A stretch of 64,000 nt of DNA, taken from Paenibacillus sp. UNC451MF (lineage in GTDB: Bacteria > Bacillota > Bacilli > Paenibacillales > NBRC-103111). Location: positions 55,230-119,229 of the forward strand of contig NZ_JMLS01000025.1 of assembly GCF_000686845.1 (NCBI RefSeq), in the 5' to 3' direction. Positions 18,119 through 27,388 of this stretch are shown one piece after another. A program made the translations under genes and the position numbers. Below the pieces are notes generated by a model that saw only the letters and a list, made by a program, of their open reading frames with translations, was not told the origin of the DNA and did not search any database. Position 1 is the stretch's first letter, and each line of letters begins with the position of its first letter.

Positions 18119-19468
18119 TTATTTATTGTTCGCCTCGAAGGCTGCTTGATGCTCCTTCGCCACATCCTTAGGATCTTTTTTCTGGACGAACAGGTTTTGA
18201 ATGCTGGTCAAGTGAGCTTGTGCCGTTCCCGGGTTCATCGTGTTGTCGAAGGCCAAATCGCCACCCTGCACCGTTTTGAATAAATCAAGTACATCAATGG
18301 CTAGCTGCGAGTACCCTGCCGCTTTGAAATCACCGTCTACTTTTTGCGCCAAGCCTACCGCGTTTTTCATCTCGAACGATACTTTAGGGAAGTTGACCAT
18401 GAAGTAATTCATGAAATCTTTCGTTTCTTTCAGATGCTTGCTGTTGGCCGATACGGCAAAGCCGCTTCCTGGCGCCAGCATGTATTGGTCAGGATTTCCC
18501 TTACCATCCACAGTTGGGAACTTAAATACGCCGACCTTGCCTTTGACCGACGAATCATCGATACCTCCTGTTGCCCATGATCCCATGAAATACATCGCCG
18601 TTTTACCGGTTTTGAACAGGTTCTCTCCTGCATTGTAATCGAACGAAGTCGCACCTTCTTGGAATGCGCCCGCTTGGACCAAATCCTGGAGCTTCGAAAC
18701 TGCCAGTTCAAATGCCGGGTCATTGAACGTTTTCTTTTTATCCATAACATCCTTGAGGAAGTTCGGGCCGCCGTTAGTCCGCAGCACCATGTTCATGAAT
18801 AAGAAGGAGCCGGTCCACGTATCTTTCTCCGGTATTGCGATCGGTGTAATTCCCTTAGCCTTTAATTTCTTGGACACCTCGATCATTTCCTCGAACGTCT
18901 TCGGAATCTCTACCCCCGCCTGGGCGAATAACTCCTTGTTGTAGTACACCACCGCAATATTGTTGCCGTCAGGAAGCGCATACACATTATTGTTGAAAGT
19001 GTAATAGTCGAGGATGCCTTTCTGGAATGAGTCCTTTAACCCGTTTTTGTCCAAAATATCATTAAGGGGAGCCAGTAATCCGGCATCTACAAACGGTTTC
19101 ATTTGCGCGCTTGGATTGACGATCGTAATGTCTGGAACTTCTTTAGACGCTGCTTGGGTTTTGAGCTTCAGCTTTTGCTGGTCGGTGTTCAAAGAATCAA
19201 GCTCGATCTTTATATTCGGGTTCGCCGCCGTGTAATCGGCTACAATCTTCCTTACTATCTTATATGTTGGGGTCGTCGGATCCGGGTATATGTTTTGAAA
19301 TGTGATTGTTACTGCACTTTGCTTATCTTTATCTTTGGTCGCGTCACCGGAGCTGCCTCCCTGACTCGCTTGACCAGGTGCCGGGCTGCCTCCGCCTCCA
19401 CATGCTGCAAGACTTAATACCAGCGTTCCGGTCAAAGCCAGATGGACCTTACGCATTTTTTTCATCAC
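18119..19468 (-). CDS. sugar ABC transporter substrate-binding lipoprotein
   Basis: 449 residues. Lipoprotein signal peptide ending LSLAACGGG, with Cys as the lipidation site, a Gly/Ser/Lys linker, then an extracellular solute-binding family 1 fold (VTITFQNIYPDPT, YYNKELFAQAGVEIPKTFEE, TAMYFMGSWATGG). It should bind an oligosaccharide or sugar outside the cell for the two permeases downstream. ATG 19468 has GAGGGGGAG at about 7-nt spacing. First gene of a minus-strand operon that ends with its YesM/YesN pair. Confidence 0.93.
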   Translation of the reverse strand: MMKKMRKVHLALTGTLVLSLAACGGGGSPAPGQASQGGSSGDATKDKDKQSAVTITFQNIYPDPTTPTYKIVRKIVADYTAANPNIKIELDSLNTDQQKLKLKTQAASKEVPDITIVNPSAQMKPFVDAGLLAPLNDILDKNGLKDSFQKGILDYYTFNNNVYALPDGNNIAVVYYNKELFAQAGVEIPKTFEEMIEVSKKLKAKGITPIAIPEKDTWTGSFLFMNMVLRTNGGPNFLKDVMDKKKTFNDPAFELAVSKLQDLVQAGAFQEGATSFDYNAGENLFKTGKTAMYFMGSWATGGIDDSSVKGKVGVFKFPTVDGKGNPDQYMLAPGSGFAVSANSKHLKETKDFMNYFMVNFPKVSFEMKNAVGLAQKVDGDFKAAGYSQLAIDVLDLFKTVQGGDLAFDNTMNPGTAQAHLTSIQNLFVQKKDPKDVAKEHQAAFEANNK

Positions 19469-19505
19469 TGCTCCCCCTCACATCGATTCTCCTTGCTACA
19501 TGCTT

Positions 19506-19535
19506 ATTATTGCATTCGGGAGAGCTATTCAACAA
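19506..19535 (-). promoter_or_regulatory. possible promoter of the sugar operon
   Basis: On the minus strand TTGTTG (19535-19530), 18-nt spacer, AATAAT (19511-19506), about 38 nt before the binding-protein ATG. AraC-type sites were not identified. Confidence 0.35.
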
Positions 19536-19665
19536 TGAACAAACTTAAGAGGTTAGGTTTGTTTTTTATAGTGGGGGCATAGGCGGAATTGGACAGCGGA
19601 CCGCTCAGGCGCATGATTTTTTATTAATAATATAAATATTATATTTGTATGAGAAATATTTCTTC

Positions 19666-19732
19666 TTGACGCTCTGCTGTTAGTTATGATAACTTTTATT
19701 TAAAGTAATCAGCTTACAAAACTATAGTTATA
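19666..19732 (+). promoter_or_regulatory. candidate promoter/operator of the doxX operon
   Basis: TTGACG (19666-19671) precedes a perfect palindrome AGTTATGATAACT (19682-19694). A second half-like copy, ATAGTTATAAGG, lies beside the ribosome binding site at about 19722. The layout suggests repressor binding over the promoter; the -10 box is not clear. Confidence 0.4.
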
Positions 19733-19745
19733 AGGAGAGGATCTA

Positions 19746-20156
19746 GTGTCTAAAGGAAGTATTATTCATACTGTAGTACGCATCCTATTCGGAGTGATAT
19801 TCATGGCTCATGGTATAGCAAAACTGCAAATGGGGTTAAGCAACGTAGCGGGCTGGTTTAACAGCATCGGTATACCGGGCCAACTCGGTTATGTAGTTGC
19901 CTTCTTGGAATTGATCGGAGGCGTGCTTCTCATTGCAGGCTTAGCTACCCGTTATATATCGATTGCTTATATTTTGCTGATGGCAGGAGCCATAATTAGT
20001 ACGAAGCTGCCACTAGGTTTACTTGGAGACGGTAAAGCACCAGGGTTCGAGCTTGAGCTGGCCTATATGCTGATTGCCCTGTTCTTAACAGTAGAACCGA
20101 AAAAAGGCTGGGGTCTAGACCGTTTATTCGGACGCACTGCAAATCCAACCAATTAA
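19746..20156 (+). CDS. DoxX family membrane protein
   Basis: 136 residues with four transmembrane helices. It begins IIHTVVRILFGVIFMAHGIAKL and has LGYVVAFLELIGGVLLIAGL, the typical DoxX signature. These proteins are linked to thiol or quinone stress and are often next to dioxygenases or glyoxalases. GTG 19746 follows AAGGAGAGG. The dioxygenase gene starts 21 nt later, so the two form an operon. Confidence 0.88.
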   Translation: MSKGSIIHTVVRILFGVIFMAHGIAKLQMGLSNVAGWFNSIGIPGQLGYVVAFLELIGGVLLIAGLATRYISIAYILLMAGAIISTKLPLGLLGDGKAPGFELELAYMLIALFLTVEPKKGWGLDRLFGRTANPTN

Positions 20157-20177
20157 TAATTTGAGGAGGCTGCGATA

Positions 20178-20954
20178 ATGGGAACATCATTTTTTATCGG
20201 TCACGGATCCCCTATGCTCGCGATTCAGGATCTCCCTTATACTCGGGAGCTGCGCCAGCTGGGAGATCAACTAGGCAAGCCGGAGGCGGTTATCTTATTC
20301 TCCGCCCACTGGGTAAGCCGCCAGCAAGAGCTTACGTATTCGGATAACGTCTACGAAACGATTTATGATTTTGGCGGTTTCCCGGATGAACTGTTCCGAG
20401 TCGTATACCCGGCACGGGGATCGGTTACCATCGCCGACGAGCTTCATGGATTGTTTGAAGCGGCTGGTATTCCGACAAGCCGCAATACTGCCCGCGGACT
20501 CGATCATGGTTCCTGGGTCGTGCTGCGGCACATGTATCCGGAGGCCGATGTTCCGGTTATCGCCCTCTCCGTTAATCCGCTGCTTCCGCCGGAGCAGCAG
20601 TATCGCATTGGGCAAGCCTTGGCGGAGCTTAGTGATCGCAGAAACGTTGTCATCATCGGCAGCGGCGCAACCGTGCATAACTTCCGCGCAATGGACTTCG
20701 GCAAGCCGGAACAGGCCGATAGCTGGGCCAAAGAATTCGACGATTGGCTCATCGGCCGCATGAAGGAATGGGACACTGCCTCCCTATTCGATTATTTGCA
20801 GCAAGGACCTTATGCCAAGGTCGCGACGCCGGATTACGAGCATTTCCTGCCGATATTTATCGCCATGGGTGCAGGCGATACTCGGAAGAAAGCCGAGCTG
20901 CTGCACCAAAGCTATCAATACGGCTCGCTCAGTCATTTGATTGTGAAGTTTTAA
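20178..20954 (+). CDS. DODA-type extradiol aromatic ring-opening dioxygenase
   Basis: 258 residues matching the class III extradiol dioxygenase (LigB/YgiD, 4,5-DOPA-dioxygenase) family: FFIGHGSPMLAI with metal-ligand His, FSAHWVSR, RGLDHGSWVVLRHMYPEADVPV and IIGSGATVHNFR carry the conserved His residues. It should cleave catechol rings using Fe or Zn. Ribosome binding site GAGGAGGCTGCG. With DoxX it suggests a catechol/quinone detoxification unit. Confidence 0.9.
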   Translation: MGTSFFIGHGSPMLAIQDLPYTRELRQLGDQLGKPEAVILFSAHWVSRQQELTYSDNVYETIYDFGGFPDELFRVVYPARGSVTIADELHGLFEAAGIPTSRNTARGLDHGSWVVLRHMYPEADVPVIALSVNPLLPPEQQYRIGQALAELSDRRNVVIIGSGATVHNFRAMDFGKPEQADSWAKEFDDWLIGRMKEWDTASLFDYLQQGPYAKVATPDYEHFLPIFIAMGAGDTRKKAELLHQSYQYGSLSHLIVKF

Positions 20955-20959
20955 TTATT

Positions 20960-20994
20960 GGGCAGCTGCTCCAGGACGGGGCAGCTGCCTTTTT
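20960..20994 (+). terminator. terminator of the doxX-dioxygenase operon
   Basis: GGCAGCTGC (20961-20969) / GCAGCTGCC (20981-20989) perfect stem followed by TTTTT. Confidence 0.85.
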
Positions 20995-21044
20995 GCATTA
21001 CGCAAGGATTGAAACTTACATTTGATGGTAACAATAATTAACAA

Positions 21045-21056
21045 GAAAACGTTTTC
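21045..21056 (+). promoter_or_regulatory. cre-like palindrome
   Basis: GAAAACGTTTTC is a perfect 12-bp palindrome that resembles the CcpA cre core. It lies 15 nt before the ATG of the small gene at 21071, so binding there would act as a roadblock. No other support. Confidence 0.3.
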
Positions 21057-21070
21057 GAGGAGAGATGCGA

Positions 21071-21238
21071 ATGCAGTATAACCTCACGACTAAGAATGAT
21101 ATGAAAGAAATTATTCTATCGGCCATCGAACAAGAGAAATGGAATGCAGCCATTAAATTGATTCAAACCGTACAAGAGATGGAGCGCAACGGCAGAGAAA
21201 GCATCCTCATTGAGATTAAACAGCATCCCTCCGGCTAA
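21071..21238 (+). CDS. small hypothetical protein (55 aa)
   Basis: Starts ATG 21071 after GAGGAGAGATGCGA and encodes 55 residues, beginning MQYNLTTKNDMKEIIL. The product is soluble, helical and charged (AIEQEKWNAAIKLIQTVQEM), with no known domain recognised. A good ribosome binding site and clean codon usage support that it is a gene. It precedes the LSm-like gene at 21349 by 110 nt on the same strand; no function can be given. Confidence 0.65.
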   Translation: MQYNLTTKNDMKEIILSAIEQEKWNAAIKLIQTVQEMERNGRESILIEIKQHPSG

Positions 21239-21348
21239 CGAACGTTTCTTGCTATCTACCCTTCTCACTTACACTCTTCACCTACTCACTAGGCAAGTCA
21301 CCATTGCTGCCACCCCTTCATACAGTAAACTACGGAGGGGATTCAATC

Positions 21349-21600
21349 ATGTCTTGGCATCAAAGCATCCATTATTTAATAGGCAAGCCGGTCGGCGTCT
21401 CTTTAACGAACGGCCAAGGGGTATCCGGAGTTTTGTGCAGCGTGAACGCAGGGGAGATTTACCTGCTCGAATATTTGTACCATACACAGTTCGCGACGAA
21501 GCATTATCCACTCAGCCAAATTCAAAATATTCTTCCTTACCCTGCCTGCTACACCGCTCAGCCCGCTCAGCCGCCATCACAGCAAAGGCCTTATTATTGA
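21349..21600 (+). CDS. small protein with LSm/SH3-like beta-barrel features
   Basis: 83 residues from ATG 21349, which follows GGAGGGGATTCAATC. An upstream in-frame ATG at 21304 lacks a site and was rejected. The sequence YLIGKPVGVSLTNGQGVSGV then GEIYLLEYLYHTQF, ending in a Pro/Gln/Tyr-rich tail PAQPPSQQRPYY, alternates like a small five-strand barrel (LSm-like). Similar short proteins occur in spore formers, some coat-associated; that link is inference. A strong terminator follows. Confidence 0.65.
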   Translation: MSWHQSIHYLIGKPVGVSLTNGQGVSGVLCSVNAGEIYLLEYLYHTQFATKHYPLSQIQNILPYPACYTAQPAQPPSQQRPYY

Positions 21601-21641
21601 CATACCTGTTGACCATATCCAAATACGTATCTTCTGCAAAG

Positions 21642-21674
21642 ACTGTCCTCCAGTGGTTGGACAGTTTTTTTTTT
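21642..21674 (+). terminator. terminator of the 21349 gene
   Basis: ACTGTCC (21642-21648) / GGACAGT (21659-21665) followed by ten T. Confidence 0.85.
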
Positions 21675-21780
21675 GCGTTTTTTGGCACAAACTTGGCTTC
21701 GATAACCACCGTTTATATTCCGTTTAAAAAAGTATCGTATGCTGCTCTTACCAAGGTAGAAAAAAGGAGCGAATGCGAGC

Positions 21781-21879
21781 ATGTCGAATCCAAAACCAAA
21801 CATGAATCTGATTTTAACCGGGCTGCTGTTAGCTTCACTCGATCAATCGGAAGCCTATCCTGAAGCGGAACTCGTATAA
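21781..21879 (+). CDS. possible 32-residue peptide
   Basis: ATG 21781 with AAAAAGGAG about 11 nt upstream; the product contains NLILTGLLLASLDQSEAYPE and ends before the two-component operon. It could be a short leader or an unannotated small protein, or chance. No homologue recognised. Confidence 0.3.
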   Translation: MSNPKPNMNLILTGLLLASLDQSEAYPEAELV

Positions 21880-21970
21880 AAAGAGGAACTGGTATATGAT
21901 AATCCCAACAAGATTTCTTATTCCATTCGAACCGTTGGAATTTATTATAGAAAGAAGGATGACAAGTACA

Positions 21971-22645
21971 ATGACTAAAATCATGATAGTCGATGACGAT
22001 TCACATATCCGTGAATTGGTACGGGTTTTTCTAACGAACGAGGGCTTCGAGGTCGTCGAAGCCCCGGACGGTGTAGAGGCGCTCGCACTGCTCGGGTCGG
22101 TCACCGTAGATATGGTCATTCTCGATATTATGATGCCAAATATGGATGGCTGGGAGCTGTGCCGCGAGCTGCGGGAGCATTACGAGCTCCCCCTCCTCAT
22201 GCTGACAGCCAAAGGAGAAACGGCTCAAAAGGTCAAAGGCTTCGAGCTCGGTACGGACGATTATCTGGTGAAGCCGTTCGATCCTCTGGAGCTGGTCGTC
22301 CGGGTGAAGGCACTGCTCAAGCGGTACCGCATTGCCTCCTCCCAGACGATTCAATTCGGCAAACTGTCGATGAACCGCAAAACATATGAGCTCAATGCGA
22401 ACGGCGAAAGCTTGACGCTTCCTTTAAAAGAATTCGAGCTGCTATTCAAGCTCGGCAGCTATCCAGGCAAAACGTTCTCTCGCGAGCAGCTCATAGAGCA
22501 ATTATGGGGCTATGATTTCGAGGGTAATGAGCGGACAGTCGATGTCCACATAAATCGGCTTCGCGAACGGTTTCCGGAGGATCCGTACGGGTTCAAGATC
22601 AATACGATTCGGGGGCTCGGTTACCGGCTGGAGATTCTCTCATGA
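21971..22645 (+). CDS. OmpR/PhoB-type response regulator
   Basis: 224 residues: a receiver domain (IMIVDDDSHIRELVRVF, phospho-acceptor D52 in LDIMMPNMDGW, GTDDYLVKPFDPLEL) and a winged-helix output domain (LPLKEFELLFKLGSYPGKTF, ERTVDVHINRLRERF). ATG 21971 has AAGGATG upstream; an ATG four codons earlier overlaps that site. Its last codon overlaps the ATG of the kinase gene (ATGA), so translation is coupled. Confidence 0.92.
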   Translation: MTKIMIVDDDSHIRELVRVFLTNEGFEVVEAPDGVEALALLGSVTVDMVILDIMMPNMDGWELCRELREHYELPLLMLTAKGETAQKVKGFELGTDDYLVKPFDPLELVVRVKALLKRYRIASSQTIQFGKLSMNRKTYELNANGESLTLPLKEFELLFKLGSYPGKTFSREQLIEQLWGYDFEGNERTVDVHINRLRERFPEDPYGFKINTIRGLGYRLEILS

Positions 22646-24060
22646 AACGGGATAATTTCGTCCTCAGCGCTGCTTTTGGAATTGGCCTGTTTTTAACCGT
22701 ATCCATTGTGCTATGGACTGTAGCTTCCTTACTGACCGCTTACTACTACGATTGGCGCGGCCAGGAGGCCAGATGGAACGAAATGCTCGGCAATGGTAAG
22801 ACGATTGCCGTCCTTACGGACAACAATGCCGGTAATATTGACGGCCTGATGAAGCAGTTGGCGCTTCTGAAACAGGAAAGGCTTGTTCTCATCGATGGAA
22901 CGGGGAACAAGCTTGCATTCGGTGGAGATCAGGCCATATCGTTCGCCTCAACCATCGATCAGGCTGAGATTGATCAAGTCCTAACCGGTACGGAGATTAA
23001 GAAAGTGAAGCGCGGCAACGTATTCCAGCCCGGGCTTGCGACCACCGGTCAGGCCATATCGATAGCCGGCCGTCCTTATGCTTTGTTCATTCAAGCGGAT
23101 ACGGAAAGCCTGTTCCACGATTACGGCAAACAGCTCGTCACTGTGATTGTCAATCTGCTCCTATTTCTCCTGCTCGGCTTGCTTGCATCGCCTAAGAGAA
23201 AAAAACAGGTGCTCTACTTGAAACGAATGATCGATGCGATCCGCAAAATGGCCAAAGGAGATTTCAACGTTACCTTCGAAACGCGCAAGGAGCACGGCCC
23301 TTGGGGAGAATTGGCGGAAAACCTGAACCATATGGCGGTCGAACTGAATCAAATAGAGCAGATGCGGCAGGAATTCATCTCGAACGTCTCGCACGAGATT
23401 CAATCTCCCCTTACTTCAATCAACGGATTCGCCCGTGCCCTCCATAATGAACAGCTAAGCGGCGAGGAGCGTAAGCACTATCTTGAAATCATCGAGACGG
23501 AAAGCACACGCCTGTCCAAGCTGAGCGACAACCTGCTGAAGCTAACCTCTTTGGAGTCACAGCATCACCCGTTCGATCCCAAGCCCTACCGGCTGGACAA
23601 ACAGCTGCGCAGGCTGGTTCTTGCATGCGAGCCTCAATGGCTGGGCAAGAACATCGAGATGGACGTGTCATTAGATGAGCTGACCTTAGAAGCGGACGAG
23701 GATATGATGAGTCAAGTATGGGTCAACCTGCTTAACAACAGCATCAAATTCACTCCTGTGGATGGTACGATCGGAATTCACGTGAACCATCAAGACGGTC
23801 AAGCCATCGTCCGCATTTCGGATACGGGCATCGGTATTTCCGCTGAAGACCAGCGGCATATATTCGAGCGCTTCTACAAAGCAGATAAGTCACGTCATCG
23901 TTCCGGCGGAGGCAGTGGACTTGGACTTTCCATCGTCCATAATATCATCGAGCGGCACCGAGGCTCCATCACCGTGCAAAGCCGGACCGGTGAAGGTACG
24001 ACCTTCACCATCAACCTTCCGCTCAAAGCAAGCAAATACGACAAAAACGCTCTTTCCTGA
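22642..24060 (+). CDS. HAMP-containing sensor histidine kinase
   Basis: 472 residues. Two transmembrane helices (about 8-30 and 165-185) enclose a ~130-residue extracellular sensor. A HAMP domain is followed by HisKA with FISNVSHEIQSPLTSINGF (phospho-acceptor His) and HATPase_c with MSQVWVNLLNNSIKFTP (N box), ISDTGIGIS and GGGSGLGLSIVHNI (G boxes). Partner of the OmpR-type regulator that precedes it. The signal sensed cannot be deduced; neighbours do not point to a target. Confidence 0.92.
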   Translation: MKRDNFVLSAAFGIGLFLTVSIVLWTVASLLTAYYYDWRGQEARWNEMLGNGKTIAVLTDNNAGNIDGLMKQLALLKQERLVLIDGTGNKLAFGGDQAISFASTIDQAEIDQVLTGTEIKKVKRGNVFQPGLATTGQAISIAGRPYALFIQADTESLFHDYGKQLVTVIVNLLLFLLLGLLASPKRKKQVLYLKRMIDAIRKMAKGDFNVTFETRKEHGPWGELAENLNHMAVELNQIEQMRQEFISNVSHEIQSPLTSINGFARALHNEQLSGEERKHYLEIIETESTRLSKLSDNLLKLTSLESQHHPFDPKPYRLDKQLRRLVLACEPQWLGKNIEMDVSLDELTLEADEDMMSQVWVNLLNNSIKFTPVDGTIGIHVNHQDGQAIVRISDTGIGISAEDQRHIFERFYKADKSRHRSGGGSGLGLSIVHNIIERHRGSITVQSRTGEGTTFTINLPLKASKYDKNALS

Positions 24061-24080
24061 AACCAGGAAGGAGCGTTTTT
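24043..24080. terminator. bidirectional terminator
   Basis: AAAAACGCTCTTTCCTG (24043-24059) pairs with CAGGAAGGAGCGTTTTT (24064-24080), one mismatch. It overlaps the kinase stop codon and separates it from the convergent sugar operon. Confidence 0.88.
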
Positions 24081-24091
24081 GCGATACTATC

Positions 24092-24973
24092 TTAACCTTT
24101 CAAAGAACCTGCGGACATTTGCATAAACGATTTATTCGCTAATGCGTAAACTACGAGAATCGGCAGGATTGATAGACAAGCACCTGCCAGCATTAGGTTA
24201 AGCTGTGCAGCATCGCCTGTGCCGTAACGAAGATTCGCCAGACCAACGGTCAACGGCTGCAGCTTCGGCGAGCTCATCGTGAAGACGAGCGGCAAAATAT
24301 ATTCGTTCCAGCCGTGACGGAAGGCAAACAGTGCCGATACGCCAATACCTGGAGCAACGAGTGGCAGTACGATACGCCAGTAGATGCGGAAGTATCCGCA
24401 GCCGTCCAGCATCGCCGCTTCATCCAGCTCCTTCGGAATCCCTTGGAAGAAGCCGAGCAAAATGAAGAAGGTCGAGGCGTGAGCCGCAATAAGGATAATA
24501 ACAACGCCCCACAGCGTTTTATTCAAGCCGAGAGAGACCATGATATCGTATTGCGGACGAAGCACAACCGCACCGATAGAGATAAACATCGTTGCCGATT
24601 GGATGAACACAAACAGCTTTTTACCTGGAAAAGGAAGCCGGTTCGCCGCGAAAGCCGCCATGGAAGCGACGATTAGCGTACCAATTGTGGACACGATACT
24701 GATAAACAAACTGTTCCACGTAAAGGTGCTGAAATTCCCTTTTTGCCAAGCGTTTAAGTAGTTGCTGAATTGCCATGACTTAGGTAAAAACGTATCGCCC
24801 AAGTTAATTTCGATATTGGTTTTAAACGAGTTGATAATCGCCATAATGACTGGAAACACGGTAACGACAAGGACAACCAGCAAAAATGCCCAAAGTACGA
24901 TGAGGCCTGTATATTTGCTAGCCTTGGAACGGCTTTTTTTCCCCGCGTGTACGGTTGCAGGCGCGCTATTCAT
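24092..24973 (-). CDS. sugar ABC transporter permease (MalG type)
   Basis: 293 residues, six transmembrane helices, EAA loop DEAAMLDGCGYFRIYWRI. Last gene of the second sugar operon and partner of the permease encoded upstream, 21 nt away. As in the first operon, no ATPase gene is present, so a shared MsmX-like ATPase is presumed. ATG 24973 has AAGGGAGCG upstream. Confidence 0.92.
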   Translation of the reverse strand: MNSAPATVHAGKKSRSKASKYTGLIVLWAFLLVVLVVTVFPVIMAIINSFKTNIEINLGDTFLPKSWQFSNYLNAWQKGNFSTFTWNSLFISIVSTIGTLIVASMAAFAANRLPFPGKKLFVFIQSATMFISIGAVVLRPQYDIMVSLGLNKTLWGVVIILIAAHASTFFILLGFFQGIPKELDEAAMLDGCGYFRIYWRIVLPLVAPGIGVSALFAFRHGWNEYILPLVFTMSSPKLQPLTVGLANLRYGTGDAAQLNLMLAGACLSILPILVVYALANKSFMQMSAGSLKG

Positions 24974-24994
24974 AGTAATCGCTCCCTTCCCCTA

Positions 24995-25894
24995 TTAATA
25001 AACCTTGTTAAGGCGTTTGGAAATGTAGAAGTATGCCGCTGTAATAAGACCGACGATCAAAGCAGTAACGAAACCTACCGCACTGCCGTATCCGAATTGA
25101 GGCTGTACGCCGGAACCAGTAGAAACCGGGAAGAACAGCTTGTACACGTACAAGAACATAACTTCCGTCTTGCCGACCGGGCCGCCCTCGGTAAGTACCA
25201 TGATACTTTCATAGCCCTTAAGCGAGTTGATGATGGCATACATAATAATGATTTGCAGTACAGGTCCAAGCATAGGAATCGTAATGTACCAGAACTTTTG
25301 AGCTTCGTTGGCTCCATCCAATGAAGCACTTTCGTAGACGTCATTCGGGATGCTTTGCAAGCCTGCAATAAACAGGAGCATATAGTTCCCGAAGGCACCC
25401 CACGCCGCGATCAAAATAACGGTAAGCATCGCATGCTTCTGCCCGAGCCAATCAATAGGCTGCCCGATGATGTGAAGGTTCAGCAGCATTTTATTCAAAA
25501 TACCGTTGTAGGAGTTAAAGACGATAAAGAAGACAACCGCCATAACCGCGGAACTGATTACCGTAGGCATGAAATAAACAGCCCGTAAAAATTGGCGCCC
25601 GCGAATCGCCCGGTTCAAAATAACCGCGAGAATCAATGACAGCGGCAGCGTGATGAGCAGCTTGCCCCCCGCATAAATAAATGTGTTCCATACTGAATCC
25701 CAATACATTTGGTCATGCAGCAGCTGTTTGAAATTATCGAGCCCGATAAAAACTTCTTTCCCGTAGCCTTTATAATCGTAAAACATATACCGGATAGCCC
25801 AGCCGATTGGATATACGGAGAAAATGAGCGTAAGGAGCAGACTCGGGAGTACGAATACTGATGAAACTCCTAACAGCCTGGATTTTTTTATCAT
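24995..25894 (-). CDS. sugar ABC transporter permease (MalF type)
   Basis: 299 residues, six transmembrane helices, EAA loop YESASLDGANEAQKFWYITIP. It starts LGVSSVFVLPSLLLTLIFSVYPI, a usual CUT1 permease N-terminus. AGGGAGGGAAC lies before ATG 25894. It forms the importer core with the 24092 product. Confidence 0.92.
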   Translation of the reverse strand: MIKKSRLLGVSSVFVLPSLLLTLIFSVYPIGWAIRYMFYDYKGYGKEVFIGLDNFKQLLHDQMYWDSVWNTFIYAGGKLLITLPLSLILAVILNRAIRGRQFLRAVYFMPTVISSAVMAVVFFIVFNSYNGILNKMLLNLHIIGQPIDWLGQKHAMLTVILIAAWGAFGNYMLLFIAGLQSIPNDVYESASLDGANEAQKFWYITIPMLGPVLQIIIMYAIINSLKGYESIMVLTEGGPVGKTEVMFLYVYKLFFPVSTGSGVQPQFGYGSAVGFVTALIVGLITAAYFYISKRLNKVY

Positions 25895-25910
25895 AATGTT
25901 CCCTCCTTAG

Positions 25911-25931
25911 AGTTTCACCGTAGGTGAAACT
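25911..25931. promoter_or_regulatory. perfect 9-bp hairpin before the permease gene
   Basis: AGTTTCACC-GTA-GGTGAAACT lies just upstream of the permease ribosome binding site, where it can affect mRNA stability or translation. Confidence 0.45.
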
Positions 25932-25972
25932 TACTTCGTAAGCATCTTTTCATAGTTCTTTGGCAAAAAGAA

Positions 25973-25997
25973 GGGGACCTATCAACATAAGGTCCCG
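25973..25997 (-). terminator. intra-operon terminator/attenuator after the binding-protein gene
   Basis: On the minus strand GGGACCT pairs with AGGTCCC around a nine-base loop, followed by CTTCTTTTTG. It lies 33 nt after the binding-protein stop and should make only part of the transcript continue to the permeases. Confidence 0.65.
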
Positions 25998-26029
25998 CCT
26001 CTGAACAAATTACTGCGCAACAACCTGTA

Positions 26030-27388
26030 TTACTTCAATTTCATTGGATCAAAGTTCGGATCCGGAGTTACCTTCACATCGCCGGCTTTGACTGCTTTAT
26101 CAAGCGCATCGTTGTAACGTTTGCTCAAATCAGCAATGATGCTATCCAAGTCGCCGCTGCCGTCCAAAACATATTTCCAGAACGCATCCGCATATTTCAA
26201 GCCTTGCAAAGAGCTATCTACGTTCGGTTTAATAGGCCAAATAGCATCGGATTTGTTAGGCACAAATTCTTTGTAACCATAAATGTCCGGAGCTTTCATT
26301 TTTTCTGCAACGGATTGAAGAACTGGCATACCCAGACCTGTTTCCGCATATTTCACAAGGTTTTCTTCGCTATACATGTAGTTCATGAACTTCCATGCCG
26401 CTTCTTTATTTTTGGAGCTGCTGCTAATGGACAGCCATTGTGCACCGTTCATCCCGTTTAGACCTTTGATATTGCCGTCAATGGATGGTACATCGGCTGC
26501 AGCCCATTTGATTTTCGTAGGGAATTGGGTTTGGTAAACGCCGATTTCCGCAGAGTAGGACAAGTACATCCCGATTTTACCTGCAGCGAATTGTGCGCGT
26601 AGCGGGTCAATATCCATCGATTCCACGCCTGGCAGCATGCTGCCGTTATCTTTCATTTGTTTAAGCGCAGTGATCACTTCTTTGTAGCCTGCGAAGTCGT
26701 ATTTACCGGTTTTGAAGTTATAGCCGTCTACGCCGTAGCCGCTCACTTGCAGAATGTTACGAACGGAACGCTCCATAGCGCCTGTAGGATTCTTAAAGTT
26801 CTCAGCAAAGCCGTAGATGCCGTCTTTTTTACCCATATCGGTAATCTTTTTGGCTGCATCCACCATTTCTTGAAGCGTTTTTGGAGGATTAGCTATGCCC
26901 GCTTTTTCGAACAATTCTTGGTTATACACTAAGCGAATCGTTGTACCATAGTTCGGCAATGTATAGATCTTGCCATCGTACGTATTCGCACTGTCTCTCA
27001 ATGTACTTTCAAAGCGTTTTTTCATATCGTCCTTCATGAACGGATCAAGCGGCTCAAAATAACCTTTACGAGCCATGTTCACGAAATCGAATTTAGCATT
27101 AAGAATGTCCGGAGCTTGTCCGCTGGCATAAGCAAGATCGACGGATTGAACGTAGTTCTCGGACATAACGCTCATTTCCACTTCGATATCTTGGTTATCC
27201 GCATTGAATTTCTCTACAAGACCTTTAATATAATCAGCATCATGACGGTCAGCCGTCCAGAACGTCAGCTTGGTTTTACCACCGCTGCTCGCTCCGCCTG
27301 AATTAGCGCCGTCCTCTTTATTCCCACAGGCCGCAGCCGTAAAAGCTAAAGACAAGCAAAGCAATGCTGCCATTGATTTTTTTACCAT
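26030..27388 (-). CDS. sugar ABC transporter substrate-binding lipoprotein
   Basis: 452 residues starting MVKKSMAALLCLSLAFTAAA with the lipobox before C (AAACGNK), then an extracellular solute-binding family 1 fold (TKLTFWTADRHDADYIKGLV, LVYNQELFEKAGIANPPKTL). ATG 27388 has AGGAGGGG upstream; an open frame continues to 27556 but that part is not signal-peptide-like and was left out. First gene of the operon with the two permeases. Sugar specificity is unknown. Confidence 0.92.
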   Translation of the reverse strand: MVKKSMAALLCLSLAFTAAACGNKEDGANSGGASSGGKTKLTFWTADRHDADYIKGLVEKFNADNQDIEVEMSVMSENYVQSVDLAYASGQAPDILNAKFDFVNMARKGYFEPLDPFMKDDMKKRFESTLRDSANTYDGKIYTLPNYGTTIRLVYNQELFEKAGIANPPKTLQEMVDAAKKITDMGKKDGIYGFAENFKNPTGAMERSVRNILQVSGYGVDGYNFKTGKYDFAGYKEVITALKQMKDNGSMLPGVESMDIDPLRAQFAAGKIGMYLSYSAEIGVYQTQFPTKIKWAAADVPSIDGNIKGLNGMNGAQWLSISSSSKNKEAAWKFMNYMYSEENLVKYAETGLGMPVLQSVAEKMKAPDIYGYKEFVPNKSDAIWPIKPNVDSSLQGLKYADAFWKYVLDGSGDLDSIIADLSKRYNDALDKAVKAGDVKVTPDPNFDPMKLK